Assembly (NCBI GenBank): GCA_905250115.1
Contig: CAJNOI010000026.1
Location: 81,880 to 145,879 of the forward strand
Length of the DNA stretch: 64,000 nucleotides
Direction of reading: 5' to 3'
DNA from: Adineta steineri
Taxonomy: Eukaryota; Rotifera; Eurotatoria; Adinetida; Adinetidae
Position numbers and translations under genes: made by a program. Each line of letters opens with the position of its first letter. The stretch's first letter is position 1. The notes beneath the pieces were generated by a model that was given only the letters and a program-made list of their open reading frames with translations, ran no database searches and was not told where the DNA came from. Below are positions 58,929 to 64,000 of the stretch, piece after piece.

Positions 58929-60324
58929 TATGCTTCTTTTTTAAGGAGTTTTGTTTTGGAATTGAAAAGAGAAAATGTTTGGTACGAACTGTTAAATTCA
59001 AATAAATTGACTCAATGGAATCAGGGAGAGAATTCGAATTGTTTAGGCTGGTGCATGATAAATGGCTCATGTTTAAAACGAATCGAAAGTATCGATAGAT
59101 GTCATTGGTATCAAGAGTTTATTATTCGTTTTTTAATTATGAAATAAGATAATATGAAATGAACAGATATTGAAATTAAATGAAAGATTACGTGATGCAT
59201 AATTTCTCATTTTTTTCAGATTTATCACTTTTTCGAGAAATACTTCAGATAAAGGAAATTATGTATAACATAAGGATATCTATATTCAATCAAGCATATA
59301 TACCTTCAATCAAGGGATGGGTACATCGAAAAAAATGAAAGTCAGATATTTTAGATGATCATTCTAAGAGTTAGCTTCTAAGGATAAATATTTACGATTC
59401 GAATTTGTTCTTTTCTTTCAAAAAACCTCTGTAATCGTATTACTATCTTCAATTTTGTTATATATAAATACTTTGACAAGCATGAAGGAGTTAGTCTTTC
59501 CAATCTCTCAACTACTTATGCTTGTAATCGTTAACATTTTTCATGATAATCGACAGAGTTGTCGTTAAGCTAAGAAAACATTTCAAGCAAATTAAAATAT
59601 TCTTAACAATTAGATTATTTATAAATGATATTTAGAACATTATTTCTAAGATAGTAGTTATCTATTAGAATAAAACAATAAAAATACATTTGACACAGCA
59701 ACGATGTGTTCTCTAGAGTAAAAATATTTAGATATTTAGAAAAAACCATATATTCAAGCTTTATAAGAGTGTCATAAGCATATTTCTTGAATTCACATTT
59801 CAAAGTAGTGTGATCTTTATCATGGCTTGAAAGAAATCAACAAAATGTTTTTGTGAGTTTCTTGTGTTCAGTCAGCATTAGAATATTGTAACAAATGTTT
59901 GATTGTATGCGTTCGCTAACAGATTTTTGTATTTATGAAGAACGATTTCTTTGAAAATAGAAGCTTTATCATAGCTCGTAATTTTCATATACTAACAAAA
60001 CCTTATCAAATATCAAAGAAAAAAGTTACGACATAAGGTAGTTACTGAAACAGACGTCATGCTTAGCATTTTATTTTTCCAAAAACTCTTTTTCTTCTCT
60101 TGTACTTAGCATACATAAAAACATTGTTTATCCCTTTTAACAACTTATGTCGTTAGAAAAATAAGAAGCGTACATTACTAACTATCAATAAATAACATAT
60201 GCTGATTTTATGTTAGCTTGAGAAAGTTGTAATCAGTCATTTTTTTCTAAACTAGAGTAACAGAAACACACGTCCAAAGAAATCTATTTTTTATAAAATA
60301 TTTTACTCGATTAAAATCTTTTAG
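58929..60324. other. Intergenic DNA
   Basis: About 1.4 kb of AT-rich DNA; small frames at 58956-59147 and 59615-59803 lack support. Confidence 0.5.
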
Positions 60325-61442
60325 TTGTTAACCATAGATACAAACACACACCAGGCATTAAATTCTGAAACGATACGGGCAAGGTATGTCCTTCTTTGTT
60401 TTTTTACATGAAAAAAAAACATTAAAATTGTATTGTTTTTACAAAATAGATTTCTCGGAAAGAAACGGCTCGTGTGGATTGTTGTTGGCGTTGTAGCTGT
60501 TGTGGTCGTTGCAGCAGTTGTTATTCCGACAACTATCGTTTTGACAAAAAAGAAAATTACTACGACGGAAGTAACATTGACAACAACATCAACGACAACA
60601 TCTACAGGAAGATCAACAATAAGAGTAACAAGAACACCAACAACAAGCACAACGACAACAGCTGATCCTTCTATTAGAGGTGAGTATAATGGTTATTTTT
60701 AAAAGATTGAATAATTTTTAATAACATGTATAACATGATTTGTTTTTTATTGAACTCCTACTGTCTATATAACAATCTTCATTTCTACTGCTATAGAAGG
60801 AAAGAGAAGTTCATAAGAAATCATACTTGTCCTGTGTTACTTCCCTATACAAGCTGGGCTACCTTTAGTCACTTAGTATGACCATTCAAATTCATTATAA
60901 TATCAGTATTATTGAAGTGATTTTTGAATTCCATCAGGAAAAAATAAATATATGAATGAAGAATCATTCGTGGCCGGACTGCGTGAAACTGCTTTGAAGT
61001 AAGATTGAATTAGACCCAGTGAGCCTTCTAAGTCCTCCGGATTGGGTCCAACCTTACTGAGTTCAAGCTGAATCAGAATAATTCGTACTGAATATTTCTA
61101 TTGTATAAAATAGTTAGAGGATTTAAATTCTTGATTTTCTTATCCAAGTCGACAGTTCTGCATCGGTATGTCCGTTATGAAAGGGAATTTTCATCTAAAT
61201 AAAATAGTTACATGCACTAAACTATATCTGTTCATACTCAGTGGCGTACCGTGATCATTCAAATATACTACTGGTTTGTTTTAGATTGGTTTGAAACAGA
61301 TAATATGAACGATTCACGAGCCCTTCATACAGCATCTGTATTGAAAAACGGAAAAGTATTAGTTACTGGTGGACTATCTGACAATACTTGTCTTATCGTC
61401 TGTAAAAATGCAATAAGAACCGAACGGTTCAATATTGTTTGA
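60325..61442 (+). pseudogene. Truncated membrane-anchored Ser/Thr-stalk Kelch gene
   Basis: Three in-frame exons can be traced (60325-60383, 60450-60679, 61285-61442). The second encodes a basic cytosolic edge (FLGKKR) and a signal-anchor (LVWIVVGVVAVVVVAAVVIP). A Thr-rich stalk then ends in TADPSIR. The third encodes a single Kelch-type repeat (MNDSRALHTASVLKNGKVLV then TGG) that degenerates and hits TGA. Full proteins of this kind carry five or six repeats, so the propeller is lost, and no start Met was found upstream. The layout parallels the stalk-NHL gene at 8833-12965. It could be a relic or the 5' part of a badly decayed gene. Confidence 0.65.
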
Positions 61443-61710
61443 ATCGGCTGTGAACAAAACTCATCAAGCACTTGCCTCTATTACATATATTAGACTGGCT
61501 CCGATCAGACAACATTATTTTAGCTGTGTTATAGAGAAACGATCGGGGCTTACATAGAATGACTCTCTAAGCATAATCTGAATTTTTTTCATCATTACGT
61601 CACGGCAATACAAAAGGAAAGAAAAATATAATGGAGACCCATAAAAACGAAATTAGGGATAATAAGTGTAGCGTAAAAATAAAATTGTATGTGCCTGGCG
61701 AAAATATTAT

Positions 61711-61863
61711 AGCTCATTGACTCATGTAGACGAATGTAAACGGGGGAAAACCAAGCAATTTCACTGAGCCAGAATGAAATATGTTATAGCTCATTTATTC
61801 ACGTAGACGAATGTAAGCAGGGAAAAAAACCAAGCAATTTCAATGAATCAGAATGAAATATAT
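61711..61863. repeat. Direct repeat, two 77-base units
   Basis: Units begin at 61711 and 61788. Shared blocks are AGCTCATT, GTAGACGAATGTAA, AACCAAGCAATTTCA and CAGAATGAAATAT, with about ten differences. No coding meaning seen. Confidence 0.75.
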
Positions 61864-62080
61864 TTCGTTAGTGGTTGTCTATTTCACCCAAATGTCACAG
61901 CTGATCGGGTTCGTGAATATGTATGTTGGAAAAAACTAAGTTACTTTTATCGACTATAAATACAAGCGAAATCGACTACAAAGACACAAATGAAACGCGC
62001 ATATTATACGACTGTATCACGTAATCCGTAAGTAAGTCTGATTTTTAATATTAATTCGACTGTTATGTCAAGATGCGAAA
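61864..62080. other. Non-coding spacer in the repeat-rich tail
   Basis: Lies between the 77-base repeat and the TTAA-flanked element; no gene seen. Confidence 0.4.
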
Positions 62081-62253
62081 TTAAATCCAAGCAAGGGGAA
62101 AAAGCGGATCTTCTTGGATCGTGGGATCTGAAAGAATCCAACAACATCCATCACGGTCCAAAGAATCTACTGTTTCTAAAAGTATTTAACAGGACCCATG
62201 AGGATCTCTAAGTATCCAGAATCTAGGACTCGCTTTTTCCTCCTGGAATTTAA
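62081..62253. mobile_element. TTAA-flanked inverted-repeat element (MITE-like)
   Basis: The body (62085-62249) starts ATCCAAGCAAGGGGAAAAAG and ends, when inverted, ATTCCAGGAGGAAAAAGCGA. Both ends abut TTAA. This resembles piggyBac-type target choice, but TTAA is common in AT-rich DNA, so the superfamily call is tentative. Body is less AT-rich than its flanks. Confidence 0.55.
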
Positions 62254-62367
62254 GTGTACCGATCTGTCGATACCACCATTTCATAATTCTCTGCTTTCGT
62301 CTCTCTTTTATTCCTTTATACTTACATCGCTCTCCTATATAAATGTGTGTTCAATGTGAAGTAGCTA

Positions 62368-62873
62368 CACTCAAAAAAAAAGGTATTTTACCAAACCTTT
62401 AAAAAATGTCCGCAGATATCGACGAGCCTCCAAAGGAAATCAAAGTCTCAAGAAAGGATCAAAATATCTACGAAACATCTAAGGATTCTTCCCATGTGCC
62501 CGCCAGTACAACCTTCTCCTACAAAACCTTTTTAAAGTTTCGTACAGCAAAAAAGATTTCGTAGAAGAAATACGATGGTATTAGAGTTTCGTTTTAAACC
62601 ACAATGACTCCGTACTAAACCCTAATGATTTTGTAGGTTTCAATACGAAACTCTAAAGACTTCGTATTTTTCTTAGGAAACCCGTTTTTGCTGTAAGAAA
62701 CTTAAAAAAGTTTCGCAGGAGAAGGTTCTTTCAGCGGGCACACGAAAAAACCTCTAAAGGTTTTGTAGATTTTTTTTATCCTCTCTTTGAGACTTTGGAC
62801 TCATCTGGAAGCTTTTAAATATCCACGAAACCTTTTTTATGAGTTCTGTAAATTACATTTTTTGTTTAGAGTG
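62368..62873. repeat. Second fold-back inverted repeat, about 0.5 kb
   Basis: The left arm (about 62368-62590) and the reversed right arm (about 62650-62873) share ordered blocks: CACTC at the ends, CAAAGTCTCAA, GTGCCCGC, AACCTTCTCCT, AAGTTTC, TACAGCAAAAA and TTTAGAGTTTCGT-like. Length and build resemble the element at 13088-13606, but the sequence differs. No coding capacity is evident. Confidence 0.75.
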
Positions 62874-63711
62874 CACACCCGTAAGCAAGGACGAAACGCG
62901 TCGTGTGATGTTTACAATCCTTATTCTATTGAATTTTCGCTAATAAAATCGAATTATTGGATGAAGTTCTATCCTTTTAATATTCTTGTTTGAAATTAAT
63001 ACAGTGCATAAACCTACCCGATGATTTTGGTCCTTGAGAAAGACCGAAACTATAGTTGTAGAATAACTTAAATGAAATACTCACCCACCCCATCAACAAC
63101 TACTATAACTCACACACAACATATAGACCTTACTGTAATTTAAAACTTCTTTTCTAATCAAGATAATCAATAGAAAGAAGTAGTAGCTGTATTGTTCTAA
63201 ACAATCTCATTATTTTTTGTAATATCTCTTTTGTGAATAAGAGTTCAATTTTGCCACTTCGGAAGATCATACTAAATTAGTTATTCGAATTCACAGTACA
63301 CGTCCAGCAAAAGTTCGAGAAAGACATTTGATCACTCATGTTCTAAATATAGTCGTATATTTAAAACAAATATATATTCCCTTTTCTGAAAGAAAGGGTT
63401 ATAGGCTCGTTAAACAGGGTCGTTAAAATGCTTAAAGCTTGTTTGTTTGTCCAAGCCAATTAGATTGCAGCATTTCACAAGTCAACGAAAACTTATCGGT
63501 GGTCACCAGAAAATGATTGACCAAAAGTAATCGGGGTCGGGGGATCATAATCTGATGTTAGTTTTGGAAAATTTATAAGATTTAGTAGTGACTACATTAT
63601 AGAAACTCTAGTAGAAGTAATCGCAAGAAAAGTTATTAATTTAGTATCAGTTTTACTTAAAGATTTTTTCGTTGTTGATTACTATACGTTATATCTTTCG
63701 ATTTAGTCCAC
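62874..63711. other. Non-coding DNA between repeats
   Basis: No gene recognised. Composition is mixed, with short GC-richer bits near 63520-63550 (GGGGTCGGGGG-like). Confidence 0.4.
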
Positions 63712-63787
63712 CTTCGCCGAAAAATTTTTTCGCCGAAGATGAATTTCGCCGAAAACTATTTTTCTCCGAAGGAAGTTCGCCGAAAAA
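63712..63787. repeat. Cluster of CGCCGAA motifs
   Basis: The heptamer CGCCGAA occurs four times and CCGAA a fifth time within about 75 bases, spaced 16-21 bases apart. It looks like a decayed short tandem array. Confidence 0.6.
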
Positions 63788-63907
63788 TGAAATTTACCGA
63801 ATTGATCTTACAAGCAACAATTGTGTATTGGATAATAAGTCTATGATACCAAATCAACTGATCTTCAAGCGGGCGGCATTCCAAGTCAGATGTATCCCGT
63901 GTCATTT

Positions 63908-64000
63908 GGTTGCCATCTCAGATGGTTACCAACTGACTTGGCTACCATCTGAGTTGGCTACCAACTGACTTGGCTACCAACTGACTTGGCTACCAACTGA
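63908..64000. repeat. 16-base tandem repeat running off the window end
   Basis: Units start at 63908, 63924, 63940, 63956, 63972 and 63988 with consensus GGCTACCAACTGACTT. The first units are diverged and the last ones identical, so the array is growing or homogenised towards the right edge. Its full length is outside the window. Confidence 0.95.

Noticed and set aside
60321-60650. Minus-strand Val/Thr-rich frame opposite the Kelch relic
   Set aside because: It is the complement of the Thr-rich stalk; the plus-strand frame has a TM anchor and splice donor.
1-64000. tRNA genes, CRISPR arrays and bacterial-type operons
   Set aside because: I scanned by eye for tRNA B-box-like sequence and regularly spaced direct repeats and found none convincing; a covariance-model scan would be decisive for tRNAs.

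Overview
The window is nuclear DNA from a compact, very AT-rich animal genome. Genes are intron-rich. The introns I could define are mostly about 45-60 bases with canonical GT...AG ends, and intergenic DNA is long and low in complexity. The gene set is metazoan: an Orai calcium channel, an FGF ligand, SBDS, METTL25, RABGGTB, SEC11 and MLF. It is combined with features I associate with bdelloid rotifers: Ser/Thr-rich stalk proteins ending in NHL or Kelch propellers, intronless or bacterial/fungal-type carbohydrate genes, many small inverted-repeat elements, and one tightly spaced gene pair that looks trans-spliced. A bdelloid (Rotaria/Adineta-like) is my best inference; no marker here proves it. 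One 100-base assembly gap lies at 2621-2720.

Layout. 1-8.8 kb: MLF-like gene and Orai (both +) in long non-coding DNA. 8.8-13 kb: a secreted PAN/apple - Ser/Thr stalk - six-blade NHL protein (-). 13-15 kb: a ~0.5 kb fold-back inverted repeat and a dead hAT transposase C-terminus. 15.5-16.9 kb: a UAS (FAF1-type thioredoxin-like) - PARP fusion (-). 17.9-18.9 kb: an FGF-family ligand (+), then a ~70-base 28S rRNA fragment. 19.3-21.5 kb: a degenerate NRS/ER-RmlD-like domain fused to an RmlB/TGDS-like dehydratase lacking its catalytic lysine (-). 23.2 kb: a small His-rich ORF. 25.9-27.7 kb: a GMC oxidoreductase with a nonsense codon and a frameshift. 28.3-32 kb: SBDS, a small heat-shock protein and a two-TM protein (all -). 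32.5-34.3 kb: a secreted chitin-binding protein (-) whose 1.15 kb intron holds a complete opposite-strand gene (CFAP119-like). 35.7-38.9 kb: RABGGTB directly after METTL25 (38 bases between stop and ATG, splice acceptor touching the ATG), with two inverted-repeat elements in METTL25 introns, one bounded by a perfect 8-base target duplication. 39.3-47 kb: a four-TM protein, a 56-codon Arg-rich ORF, an orphan gene, a GC-rich repeat island and a secreted precursor-like gene. 47.8-50 kb: an NDP kinase fossil and a GH125-type mannosidase (-). 54.8-56.3 kb: an intronless GT61 glycosyltransferase (-). 58.1-58.9 kb: SEC11 (-). 60.3-64 kb: a repeat-dense tail with a truncated stalk-Kelch gene, a 77-base duplication, a TTAA-flanked inverted repeat, a second fold-back element and a 16-base tandem repeat running off the end.

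The genes form no single pathway. SEC11 acts in the ER, and GT61, GH125, FGF, the NHL protein and the chitin-binding protein all belong to the secretory route, but this is probably coincidental neighbourhood. Exon joins were read by eye: each multi-exon model uses GT/AG borders and keeps one reading frame through to the stop.
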